The notes: generated from the letters alone by a model not told the origin. Counted from the first letter of the stretch, positions 1-6,548 are shown. The stretch is 6,706 bases of DNA from an uncultured Ruminococcus sp. (GCA_946186215.1 CAMHMM010000104.1:1-6706), one strand, 5' to 3'. Made by a program: numbers and translations.

Positions 1-28
1 GGACGGACAGGAAAAATCATAAAAGAAA
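1..28 (+). other. Probable tail of an upstream gene (partial)
   Basis: Too little is present to identify a gene. The frame starting at base 2 reads DGQEKS and stops at TAA 20-22, just before the terminator-like hairpin, which is a plausible end for a coding sequence. The frame starting at base 3 stops at TAG 33-35, inside the hairpin stem. In dcw clusters the gene before this type of PBP is often ftsL, a short membrane division protein, but nothing in these bases shows that. The assignment is inference from context only. Confidence 0.3.
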
Positions 29-69
29 CGGTTAGTGGTTGGTGGATACTGGCCGCTGACCGCTTTTTT
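29..69 (+). terminator. Terminator-like hairpin just upstream of the PBP gene
   Basis: Bases 29-40 (CGGTTAGTGGTT) pair with 51-62 (GGCCGCTGACCG) over 12 positions, eight Watson-Crick and four G-U, around a 10-nt loop. One C and then six T residues (64-69) follow. This is the layout of a Rho-independent terminator. It lies only 8 bases before the Shine-Dalgarno of the PBP gene, so it may end the upstream unit with readthrough, or act as an attenuator for the PBP gene. The wobble pairs weaken the stem, so efficiency is uncertain. Confidence 0.55.
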
Positions 70-77
70 CGCCTATC

Positions 78-82
78 GGGAG
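78..82 (+). promoter_or_regulatory. Ribosome binding site of the PBP gene
   Basis: GGGAG lies 7 bases before the ATG at 90. The next in-frame ATG, at 129, has no comparable site, and the reading before it supplies the basic cytoplasmic tail expected ahead of the membrane anchor. This supports the start at 90. Confidence 0.75.
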
Positions 83-89
83 AAAGAAA

Positions 90-2408
90 ATGCAGGTAAA
101 TCCATATAAATACAGGCCGACGAATTCCATGAGACTGCGGCTTGTGACTGCGGCGGTACTGGCTGTGCTCGGGCTCGGCGGGTATGTCACCTTCAAGGTG
201 GCGGATGCTGCAGTGACTAATCATGACAAATACCTTGCCATGGCAAACGACAGCCAGTTCGGAAGCACTACTGTAAAGGCCATGCGCGGGAGCATATACG
301 ACTCAAAGGGGAAGATACTTGCCCAGTCGGCTACTGTCTACAATGTAATTATCGCTCCTGCGGTGATCATGGAGAACCAGAAGCTCGAAAGCGACGAGCG
401 CGACAGGCAGGTGCAGGCGCTGGTCACCATCATGAGCGAGGAGCTTGGTGACGAGCTTATCTACGGCGCAAACGAGCTCACCGACCTTTTCTACGACAGC
501 AAGACCGCCGGCAGGCAGTGGATAAAGATCGCCAACAAGATCGCAAAGCCGGTGATCGACAAGATCATGGACCGTGCTCACGAGGAGGGGCTCTATGCCA
601 ACCTCATATACACCGAGCAGGACACTCGCCGCTACTACCCGCAGAAGACCGTTGCGGCATCCGTGATCGGCTTTACAAACTTCGAAGGCGACGGCATCTA
701 CGGCGTTGAATCCTATTACAACGATTCCCTTGCGGGAGTGGACGGAAAGGTCATCTCCGCCCGCGACGGAAACGGCAACGAAATGGTCTACGACCAGTCC
801 GAGGTATACCAGTCAAGGGACGGTTCATCCGTATACCTTACGATAGATACTAATATACAGTACATCCTTGAAAAGGAGCTCGAGGCTGCCATTCAGACAA
901 ACAATGTGCAGAACAGGGCAACATCCATCATCATGAACGCCAAGACGGGCGCTATCCTTGCGATGGCCACCGTGCCGAGCTTCGATCTCAACGACCGTAA
1001 CACCCTGTATTCCGATCTGGACAGGAAAAAGCTGGCGCAGTTCAAGGAGGAAAACCCCGATGACAAGGATGGATATGACGAGCTTTACGCATCCCTTCGC
1101 GAGGCTCAGTGGAAGAACAAGGCCATAACCGAGCCCTACGAGCCCGGCTCCATATTCAAGGTGGTAACGGGTTCCTCTGCTCTGGAGGAAATGGTCATCG
1201 ACCTCAACACGAGATTTTACTGCGACGGCGCGATATTCGTCGTTGATAAATGGATAAACTGCTGGACAAAGGGAATGCACGGCGGGCAGGATTTCCAGCA
1301 GGCTATGACAAATTCCTGCAACCCCGCATTCGTGCAGATAGGCCAGTATCTGGGAATATCCAAATTCCAGCAGTACTACAAGGCCTACGGCTTTACCGAG
1401 CCTACGGGGATAGATCTGCCCGGCGAATCACAGGGTATCTACATCGACGAGGCGCACATGGGCAAGGTAGAGCTTGCGTCCTGCTCATTCGGCCAGTCAA
1501 ACTCCGTTACGGCTATTCAGATGATAACCGCCAGCGCGGCAGTCGTAAACGGCGGATATCTTCTCAAGCCCTATGTAGTCGAAAAGATCGTTGATACAAA
1601 CGGAAATGTGGTATTTACCCAGTCAAAGAATGTCCGCAGGCAGGTAATTTCAGAGGACACCTCGGCCACCATGCGCGAAGTGCTTGAAAAGGTGGTAAAC
1701 AGCAACGGCGGCTCAAATGTATACATCAAGGGCTACCGCATAGGCGGCAAGTCGGGAACGGCTCAGAAGCTGGAAAAATCCCGCCAGACGGGCGACAACG
1801 ACCTGTATGTTTCATCCTACACGGCCTTTGCCCCTGCGGATGATCCCGAGATAATCATGCTTTGCTCGGTGGACGAGCCCAAGGGCTACGATGCCAACGG
1901 CAACAGGCTTTACTACGGAAGCATGGTAGCGGCTCCTGTCGTTTCCAATGTATTCAAGCAGATACTCCCCGAGCTCGGCTTCTACACCGAATACAGCGAA
2001 TCCGAGCTGGCAGTTCTCGACCAGAAGGTGCCCGACCTTACGGGTATGACGATAGATCAGGCGGCTCAGGCGCTCGAGGATGCAGGCCTCAGCTACGAGA
2101 CCTACGGCAGCGGTGTTTCCGTTGTGGCTCAGTGCCCCACATCGCTTTCGACCATACCTAAGAACGGTACAGTAATGATCTACACCGAGACCATGGATGA
2201 TGTGCTCACCACCGTTCCGGATGTGGCAGGCTGCAGCGTATCCGATGCACGCTACTACATCGAGAATGCAGGGCTCAACTTCAAGGCAGGCGACGGCGCA
2301 TCCGAGCAGTCGGGCGCGACCGCATACGCACAGAACTACTCCGCAGGCGAAGAGATACCCGTCGGCACGGTTGTCGAGGTAACATTCGTCGTCCGCTCCG
2401 AGGGCTAA
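90..2408 (+). CDS. ftsI: Class B penicillin-binding protein (FtsI/SpoVD family) with two PASTA domains
   Basis: This is a membrane-anchored peptidoglycan D,D-transpeptidase that crosslinks stem peptides outside the cell membrane. A short basic N-terminus precedes one membrane segment (about residues 18-35). The non-catalytic domain opens with the RGSIYD...G..LA motif (66-78). All transpeptidase motifs are present: SIFK with nucleophile S354, SCN (409-411) and KSGT (554-557), plus the SFGQ...T..Q motif typical of the family. Two PASTA domains follow, at about 647-700 and 709-769. C391 and C410 match, from memory, the 19-residue spacing of the redox-active pair in Bacillus SpoVD. At 772 aa it is longer than Bacillus SpoVD or PBP2B, partly because of an acidic/basic insert at about 303-338. 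Two PASTA domains suggest a vegetative division PBP and the cysteine pair suggests SpoVD, so the symbol is tentative. It lies 285 bases upstream of murE-murF, as expected for a dcw cluster. Confidence 0.95.
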   Translation: MQVNPYKYRPTNSMRLRLVTAAVLAVLGLGGYVTFKVADAAVTNHDKYLAMANDSQFGSTTVKAMRGSIYDSKGKILAQSATVYNVIIAPAVIMENQKLESDERDRQVQALVTIMSEELGDELIYGANELTDLFYDSKTAGRQWIKIANKIAKPVIDKIMDRAHEEGLYANLIYTEQDTRRYYPQKTVAASVIGFTNFEGDGIYGVESYYNDSLAGVDGKVISARDGNGNEMVYDQSEVYQSRDGSSVYLTIDTNIQYILEKELEAAIQTNNVQNRATSIIMNAKTGAILAMATVPSFDLNDRNTLYSDLDRKKLAQFKEENPDDKDGYDELYASLREAQWKNKAITEPYEPGSIFKVVTGSSALEEMVIDLNTRFYCDGAIFVVDKWINCWTKGMHGGQDFQQAMTNSCNPAFVQIGQYLGISKFQQYYKAYGFTEPTGIDLPGESQGIYIDEAHMGKVELASCSFGQSNSVTAIQMITASAAVVNGGYLLKPYVVEKIVDTNGNVVFTQSKNVRRQVISEDTSATMREVLEKVVNSNGGSNVYIKGYRIGGKSGTAQKLEKSRQTGDNDLYVSSYTAFAPADDPEIIMLCSVDEPKGYDANGNRLYYGSMVAAPVVSNVFKQILPELGFYTEYSESELAVLDQKVPDLTGMTIDQAAQALEDAGLSYETYGSGVSVVAQCPTSLSTIPKNGTVMIYTETMDDVLTTVPDVAGCSVSDARYYIENAGLNFKAGDGASEQSGATAYAQNYSAGEEIPVGTVVEVTFVVRSEG

Positions 2409-2409
2409 G

Positions 2410-2493
2410 GCAGGCGGGCAAAGCCTGCACCCTCTCGCACTTTCATTTGAGGGTAACTCTTATTTGAAACCCGGAACTCTGATTTCCACATAA
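2410..2493 (+). repeat. Hairpin plus 58-bp dispersed repeat, copy A
   Basis: The element starts one base after the PBP stop codon. A 6-bp hairpin (GCAGGC 2410-2415 with GCCTGC 2423-2428, loop 7 nt) is followed by 7 nt and then a 58-bp core (2436-2493). The core matches the reverse complement of 6446-6503 at 49 of 58 positions with no gaps. ACCCTC (2429-2434) can also pair with GAGGGT (2449-2454). No T-run follows either stem, so this is not an obvious intrinsic terminator. Its function is unknown. It could be a mobile palindromic repeat or a conserved RNA element in the PBP 3' region or murE-murF leader. Confidence 0.8.
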
Positions 2494-2502
2494 TGCGAAA
2501 AG

Positions 2503-2547
2503 CCTCCCTCGGGGAGGGAGGTGCCGAGCGAAGTGAGGCGGAGGGAG
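2503..2547 (+). repeat. GC-rich structured element with alternative pairings
   Basis: CCTCCCTC (2503-2510) pairs perfectly with GAGGGAGG (2514-2521) around a GGG loop. GAGGGAG occurs again at 2541-2547, so the 5' arm CTCCCTC can pair with either copy. Between them GCCGAGCG...GTGAGGC (2523-2539) can form a small hairpin with a GAA loop and tandem G-A mismatches. I recall similar GGAGGTG...CGGAGGGAG blocks as common dispersed intergenic elements in Clostridia genomes, but that is memory and not a search. No T-run follows, so a terminator role is unlikely. Confidence 0.6.
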
Positions 2548-2680
2548 AACGCCCGCAGATATAAAACAGCGGAGTGCAGACTAATATCCGACGCAGATAC
2601 TATCGTTAGTTTGTTCGTCGAAAATCAGAAGGAACGCTTTTTGTAAAATGTACCGATACTGCAGATCAAATGTCAGTTAA

Positions 2681-2686
2681 AAAGGA
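2681..2686 (+). promoter_or_regulatory. Ribosome binding site that sets the murE-murF start
   Basis: AAAGGA lies 7 bases before the ATG at 2694. An in-frame ATG at 2670 would add eight residues, but the site lies inside that extension and the bases before 2670 show no Shine-Dalgarno. From 2694 the protein opens MKLSQLL, a normal MurE beginning. I found no convincing promoter in 2548-2680. TAAAAT at 2644-2649 resembles a -10 box but has no suitably spaced -35 partner, so the gene may be transcribed from further upstream. Confidence 0.8.
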
Positions 2687-2693
2687 ATATGCT

Positions 2694-5504
2694 ATGAAAC
2701 TTTCACAACTCCTCAATGATACCGGGCTTGAATGTGCCCTGTCAGGCGATACCGAAATAAGCGGCATCACCGATGATACGCGAAAGGTCGGAAAGGACTT
2801 TGTATTCGCCTGTATAAAGGGAACGAGGTTCGACGGCGAGATCGCAGCAGCTCAGATGCTCGAAAAGGGAGCGGCTGCAGTGGTCTGTACTCATGACCTT
2901 GGACTGGGCGAGCGGCAGATCATCACCGATGACACCCGCACAGCCTACGGAAAGCTCTGCGCCCGCTGGCACGGCGAACCCCAGAAAAAGCTGCGCCTTA
3001 TCGGTATAACCGGCACCAACGGCAAGACCACCACTGCCACGCTGGTGCATCATATCATCATGCACAGCGGCAGCAAATGCGGCTTTATCGGCACCACCGC
3101 CGTACTTTCGGGAAACACCCCTCTTGACCGCGATGACCGCACACCCACCACTCCCGCAGTTTACGAGCTGTATGAGCTGTTCGCAAAAATGGCCGCTGAC
3201 GGCTGCGAATACTGCGTTATGGAGGTGTCGTCCTTTGCGCTGGCGCAGAACCGCATAGGTCCCGCCGAATTCGAGGTATCGGTATTTACCAACCTGACGC
3301 AGGATCATCTCGATTATCACGGCACAATGGAGGAATATTATCAGGCGAAAAAGCTCCTCTTCACAGGCCACAGCAGGTATTCCCTTATCAATGCCGATGA
3401 TGAATACGGCAGACGGCTCACAGACGAGCTTTCCCCTGAAGGCTTTGATACCTACGGCAGACACGGCGAGTACGGCTATTTATCAAAGGGCTTTGAAAAC
3501 GGTGTTACAAGCTTTGATTATTACGGCCAGGGAGTGTATCCCTTTGAGCTTGCGATGATCGGCGAATACAATATCTCCAACTGCACTGCGGCTATTGCTG
3601 TCTGCGAAAGGCTCGGCATCCCCATGGATGTGATACAGAGCGCTGTAAAGGTCTTCAAGGGCGTTCGCGGCCGCTGCGAGATAATCCCTACTCCCGGCAT
3701 GGACTGCACTGTTATCTGCGACTATGCCCACTCTCCCGACGGGCTTGAAAATGCGCTGCCCAACATCAAGGCGTGCAGCGGAGGGCGGCTTGTGTGCCTT
3801 TTCGGCTGCGGCGGCGACAGGGATGCCACAAAGCGCCCGAAGATGGCGGCTGCCGTGGCAAAATATGCCGACAGGATCATCGTTACCTCGGATAATCCCC
3901 GCAATGAGGATCCCGATGCGATAATCGACGATATAGAAAAGGGCTTTCCCGAGGGGACGAAATTTGAGCGCATCACAGACCGCAAAAAGGCTATCTTCCA
4001 CGCTCTCGACACCGCTCAGAAGGGCGATGTGATCGTTCTTGCGGGCAAGGGGCATGAGGATTACCAGATACTCGCCGGCGGCGTACACATCCATTTTGAC
4101 GAGCCTGAGATAGTCCGCGAATACATAAACAGGGACTATGAGAGCCTGAGCCTTTCCGACATAGCAGAAATGACCTCGGGCAGGCTTATAAACTGCAGTG
4201 AGGACTTCACCGTTCCCGCCGCAAGGATATCGTCCGACACACGAAAGATAAACCACGGAGATATTTTCATTGCCCTGAAGGGCGAGAATTTCGACGGAGC
4301 GGACTTCATTCCCGCTGCCATCGAAAAGGGCGCATCCGCTGTGATCACCGCACGCGAAAACGGCGATATCCCCACAGTGCTCGTTGAAAACACGCAGACC
4401 GCTCTTGCAGCTGCTGCAAGGGAATACAGAAAGCGCTTTGACATTCCCCTTGTGGGTGTCACGGGCAGTGTCGGCAAGACCACCTGCAAGGATATGATAG
4501 CCGCTGCGCTTTCATCCTGCTTTGAAACTCTTTCCACACAGGGCAATCTCAACAACGAGATCGGTATGCCCTTTACCCTGTTCGGGCTGAAAAAGACCAC
4601 ACAGGCGGCTGTTATCGAGATGGGTATGTCTCACTTCGGGGAGATGCACCGTCTTTCCTGCACATCCCTTCCGAATATCTGCGTTATCACCAATATCGGC
4701 TGGTCACACGCGGGCAATGTAGGCGGCAGAGAGGGTATACTCAAAGCAAAGCTTGAGATCCTCGACGGAGCATCAGACCATGCCGTTGTTATCACATCCG
4801 ATGATGATATGCTCGTAACGCTGAAGGGCGGAGATGCAAGGCTGAAAGGCCACCGCCTTATCACCTGCGGCCTTTCGGAGGATGCGGATGTAAGAGCCGT
4901 GAACATAGTACGCGGCGAGCGAACGGAATTTGATGTGCAGTACGACGGGAAGATACTTTATCATCTGTCCCTTGCGGCTCCCGGTGATCATCACATAGTC
5001 GATGCCCTTATCGCGATGACTGCGGCTGACCATGCGGGCTGTGACAGGCAGAAGGCGGCTGAGGCAGTGGGTGCGTTCATGCCGAAGGGACTCAGGCAGC
5101 ACATAGAGGAGCACAACGGCGTAAAGCTGCTGATAGACTGCTACAATGCAGCGCCTGCATCTATGAAGGCGGCGCTGAGCATACTGGAGACCATGCAGGG
5201 GCCGAGGCTCGCGGTGCTCGGTGATATGCTTGAAATGGGCGAATTTTCCGAACAGCTTCACCGTGAGGTAGGCATCTGTGCGGCGCAGTGCGCTGATTCA
5301 CTGATAGCAGTCGGCGAATACGCGCGGTTTATTGCAGAGGAATTTGCAAAATCGGGCAGAACGGCGATCATCTGCGAAAGCAATGAGCAGGCAGCCGCAG
5401 AGATGAAGAAGCTTATTGAAGGCAGCACAAGGTCAGTGCTTTTCAAGGCCAGTCGGGGTATGCACTTTGAGGAGATCGCCCGCGAAGCGGGAGCGGAGAT
5501 ATAA
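2694..5504 (+). CDS. murE-murF: Bifunctional MurE-MurF: UDP-MurNAc-tripeptide synthetase fused to D-Ala-D-Ala ligase
   Basis: The 936-aa cytoplasmic protein joins two complete Mur ligases. MurE (about 1-479) adds the third residue to UDP-MurNAc-L-Ala-D-Glu. It shows the nucleotide-binding GTNGKTT (107-113), EVSS...R (R187), DHLDYHG, the probable carbamylated lysine K219, FGCGGDRD, the DNPR motif (400-403) and GKGHEDYQ. DNPR in this family marks meso-DAP as substrate. MurF (about 480-936) adds D-Ala-D-Ala to the tripeptide. It shows GSVGKTT (591-597), GNLNNEIG, EMGM.HFGE, TNIGWSH, DCYNA and LGDMLEMGEFS.QLH. The halves meet with almost no linker at EYINRDYESLSLS, where MurF-like sequence begins. 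Each half has normal family length. F181 replaces the histidine usual in EVSSHAL. Fused MurE-MurF proteins are known elsewhere (Bordetella). The gene probably belongs with the upstream PBP and ends at a strong terminator 11 bases after its stop. The start at 2694 is set by its AAAGGA site. Confidence 0.95.
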   Translation: MKLSQLLNDTGLECALSGDTEISGITDDTRKVGKDFVFACIKGTRFDGEIAAAQMLEKGAAAVVCTHDLGLGERQIITDDTRTAYGKLCARWHGEPQKKLRLIGITGTNGKTTTATLVHHIIMHSGSKCGFIGTTAVLSGNTPLDRDDRTPTTPAVYELYELFAKMAADGCEYCVMEVSSFALAQNRIGPAEFEVSVFTNLTQDHLDYHGTMEEYYQAKKLLFTGHSRYSLINADDEYGRRLTDELSPEGFDTYGRHGEYGYLSKGFENGVTSFDYYGQGVYPFELAMIGEYNISNCTAAIAVCERLGIPMDVIQSAVKVFKGVRGRCEIIPTPGMDCTVICDYAHSPDGLENALPNIKACSGGRLVCLFGCGGDRDATKRPKMAAAVAKYADRIIVTSDNPRNEDPDAIIDDIEKGFPEGTKFERITDRKKAIFHALDTAQKGDVIVLAGKGHEDYQILAGGVHIHFDEPEIVREYINRDYESLSLSDIAEMTSGRLINCSEDFTVPAARISSDTRKINHGDIFIALKGENFDGADFIPAAIEKGASAVITARENGDIPTVLVENTQTALAAAAREYRKRFDIPLVGVTGSVGKTTCKDMIAAALSSCFETLSTQGNLNNEIGMPFTLFGLKKTTQAAVIEMGMSHFGEMHRLSCTSLPNICVITNIGWSHAGNVGGREGILKAKLEILDGASDHAVVITSDDDMLVTLKGGDARLKGHRLITCGLSEDADVRAVNIVRGERTEFDVQYDGKILYHLSLAAPGDHHIVDALIAMTAADHAGCDRQKAAEAVGAFMPKGLRQHIEEHNGVKLLIDCYNAAPASMKAALSILETMQGPRLAVLGDMLEMGEFSEQLHREVGICAAQCADSLIAVGEYARFIAEEFAKSGRTAIICESNEQAAAEMKKLIEGSTRSVLFKASRGMHFEEIAREAGAEI

Positions 5505-5515
5505 CCTAAAGCTAT

Positions 5516-5548
5516 AAAAGCACGGGAATGTGATGTTCCCGTGCTTTT
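5516..5548. terminator. Strong intrinsic terminator between convergent genes
   Basis: AAAAGCACGGGAA (5516-5528) is the perfect complement of TTCCCGTGCTTTT (5536-5548), giving a 13-bp stem with a 7-nt loop. It lies 11 bases after the murE-murF stop and 54 bases beyond the end of the convergent hydrolase gene. The A-run on one side and T-run on the other let it work in both directions. Each tract has only four residues, but the stem is long and uninterrupted. Confidence 0.9.
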
Positions 5549-5602
5549 GTAGTTTGTGCGCTGTCAGATAACGAGATTTTGAAGCTTGGAAGGGTTATCA
5601 AA

Positions 5603-6421
5603 TCAGAATTCTATTACCAGCCCGACTCTGAATTGTTCTATCATATCACCCAGCTCTTCTTTAAGTATCCTGAAAGCCCTGTCTTTAGTGCAGTGACCTG
5701 TTCCGATGTATCCAAGCCCGTGTTCGGTAAATTCATGAGCATACTTTCGTATATCGCTTTCGGGGCTGTTCCAGAGGTGTAATCCGCCAAGATACCCGTA
5801 GATATGTTTATCGGGGAATGCCGCTCTGACTTCATCAATGATGATCCCGGGGCCGCTGTGAGAACATGAATTAAGTATCACAAGGCCTCTGGCTGTTTCA
5901 AGAACAAGACTCTGCTCATGGTTGAGATCATCCGGAATGAACCCGTTTTCAGTCTTCCTGAGCATATGTCCCTTCTTACCTATATCAGGATATCCGCCTT
6001 TTTTATGCGGAACAATAAATACCCCGTCGGATATCCTATACACATCCGAGACCTTTACTATCCTGTCAGAATAATCATCCATCATGGATCTGGGGATACC
6101 ACAATAAAACTTAATGAACGATATCTTACCATAACAGTCAGGCGCGGTATTCTCACTGACATAGAACTTCGCTTTGCTGTTATGTTCAAAGAATGCAGGA
6201 ATACCGTTGGCGTGATCGCAGTGTGCATGACTTAATACACCGTAGTCCACATCGCCGATATCAAGTCCCAGTTTCCCGTAATTGCGCAGAAAAAGATCTG
6301 ATGCGCCCGTATCGAGCAGGATCTTTTTATCGTCATATTCAATAAACAGTGATAATCCCCACTCCTGCTTCAGTCCTTCTGAGGGGATATTATCTATACC
6401 GACTGTGATCTTTGTCTTCAT
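5603..6421 (-). CDS. Metallo-beta-lactamase-fold hydrolase, COG1237-like
   Basis: This 272-aa protein without a visible signal peptide is probably a cytoplasmic metal-dependent hydrolase. In order it shows an early strand with LLDTG (35-39), the metal-binding SHAHCDH motif (H65, H67, D69, H70), NHEQSL (167-172), NSCSHSG (H188), YLGGLHL (H215) and GTGHCT (H243). This set resembles the COG1237 branch, which includes proteins annotated as dihydropterin ribofuranosyl-aminobenzene phosphate synthase-like. The real substrate of most members is unknown and I do not assign one. The start at 6421 follows AAGGA at 5 bases. The open frame continues upstream to an ATG at 6559, but that part translates repeat and hairpin DNA and has no family resemblance. 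It looks more AT-rich than the murein genes, faces them convergently and shares no evident function with them. Confidence 0.9.
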   Translation of the reverse strand: MKTKITVGIDNIPSEGLKQEWGLSLFIEYDDKKILLDTGASDLFLRNYGKLGLDIGDVDYGVLSHAHCDHANGIPAFFEHNSKAKFYVSENTAPDCYGKISFIKFYCGIPRSMMDDYSDRIVKVSDVYRISDGVFIVPHKKGGYPDIGKKGHMLRKTENGFIPDDLNHEQSLVLETARGLVILNSCSHSGPGIIIDEVRAAFPDKHIYGYLGGLHLWNSPESDIRKYAHEFTEHGLGYIGTGHCTKDRAFRILKEELGDMIEQFRVGLVIEF

Positions 6422-6426
6422 ATTTT

Positions 6427-6431
6427 TCCTT
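6427..6431 (-). promoter_or_regulatory. Ribosome binding site that sets the hydrolase start
   Basis: On the minus strand AAGGA within a purine-rich AAAAAAGGAAAAAT stretch lies 5 bases before the ATG at 6421. The alternative in-frame ATG at 6559 would place the repeat element inside the coding region. This site argues for the shorter 272-aa protein. Confidence 0.8.
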
Positions 6432-6445
6432 TTTTCAAACTTACC

Positions 6446-6525
6446 TTGTGTGGAAATAAGAGTTTCGGGCTGCAAATGAGCGTTGCCCTCAAATGAGAGT
6501 GCGGGTAACAGCGGCGTTGCGCCGC
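6446..6525 (-). repeat. Hairpin plus 58-bp dispersed repeat, copy B (inverted)
   Basis: Read on the minus strand, a 6-bp hairpin (plus-strand arms 6511-6516 and 6520-6525, loop 3 nt) is followed by 7 nt and then the 58-bp core (6503-6446). The core matches copy A at 2436-2493 at 49 of 58 positions. Hairpin arms differ from copy A yet still pair, and the 7-nt spacer length is the same. In the spacer, GTTACCC can pair with GGGCAAC of the core through one mismatch. The core ends 24 bases before the hydrolase start, so it would lie in that gene's 5' leader if the promoter at 6549-6576 is used. Confidence 0.8.
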
Positions 6526-6535
6526 CGGGTAGCTG

Positions 6536-6548
6536 CCGGCATTGCCGG
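6536..6548. repeat. Short GC-rich hairpin
   Basis: CCGGC (6536-6540) and GCCGG (6544-6548) form a perfect 5-bp stem with an ATT loop, next to the 6-bp stem of repeat copy B. It overlaps the expected transcription start of the candidate hydrolase promoter. It may be part of the repeat or an operator-like palindrome. Nothing in the sequence decides between these. Confidence 0.45.

Noticed and set aside
2429..2454. ACCCTC/GAGGGT stem considered as the PBP terminator
   Set aside because: There is no T-run after it and the loop is long. It is better explained as part of the dispersed repeat.
2644..2649. TAAAAT as a -10 box for murE-murF
   Set aside because: The nearest -35-like TTGTTC (2611-2616) is 27 bases away and no other acceptable partner exists.
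2648..2680. Ten-codon open frame MYRYCRSNVS ahead of murE-murF, considered as a leader peptide
   Set aside because: The nearest AGGA is about 14 bases upstream of its ATG, too far, and no run of regulatory codons or terminator pair is seen.
2670..2693. Earlier in-frame ATG for murE-murF
   Set aside because: No Shine-Dalgarno precedes it, while AAAGGA lies 7 bases before the ATG at 2694, which gives a normal MurE N-terminus.
2742..3464. Long minus-strand open frame across MurE, with another at 3483-4256
   Set aside because: Both are antisense to a gene with unmistakable MurE motifs and their translations show no recognisable domain.
5567..5599. GATAAC/GTTATC inverted repeat near the hydrolase stop
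   Set aside because: Six pairs around a 21-nt loop is likely chance, and the perfect 13-bp stem at 5516-5548 already serves as terminator.
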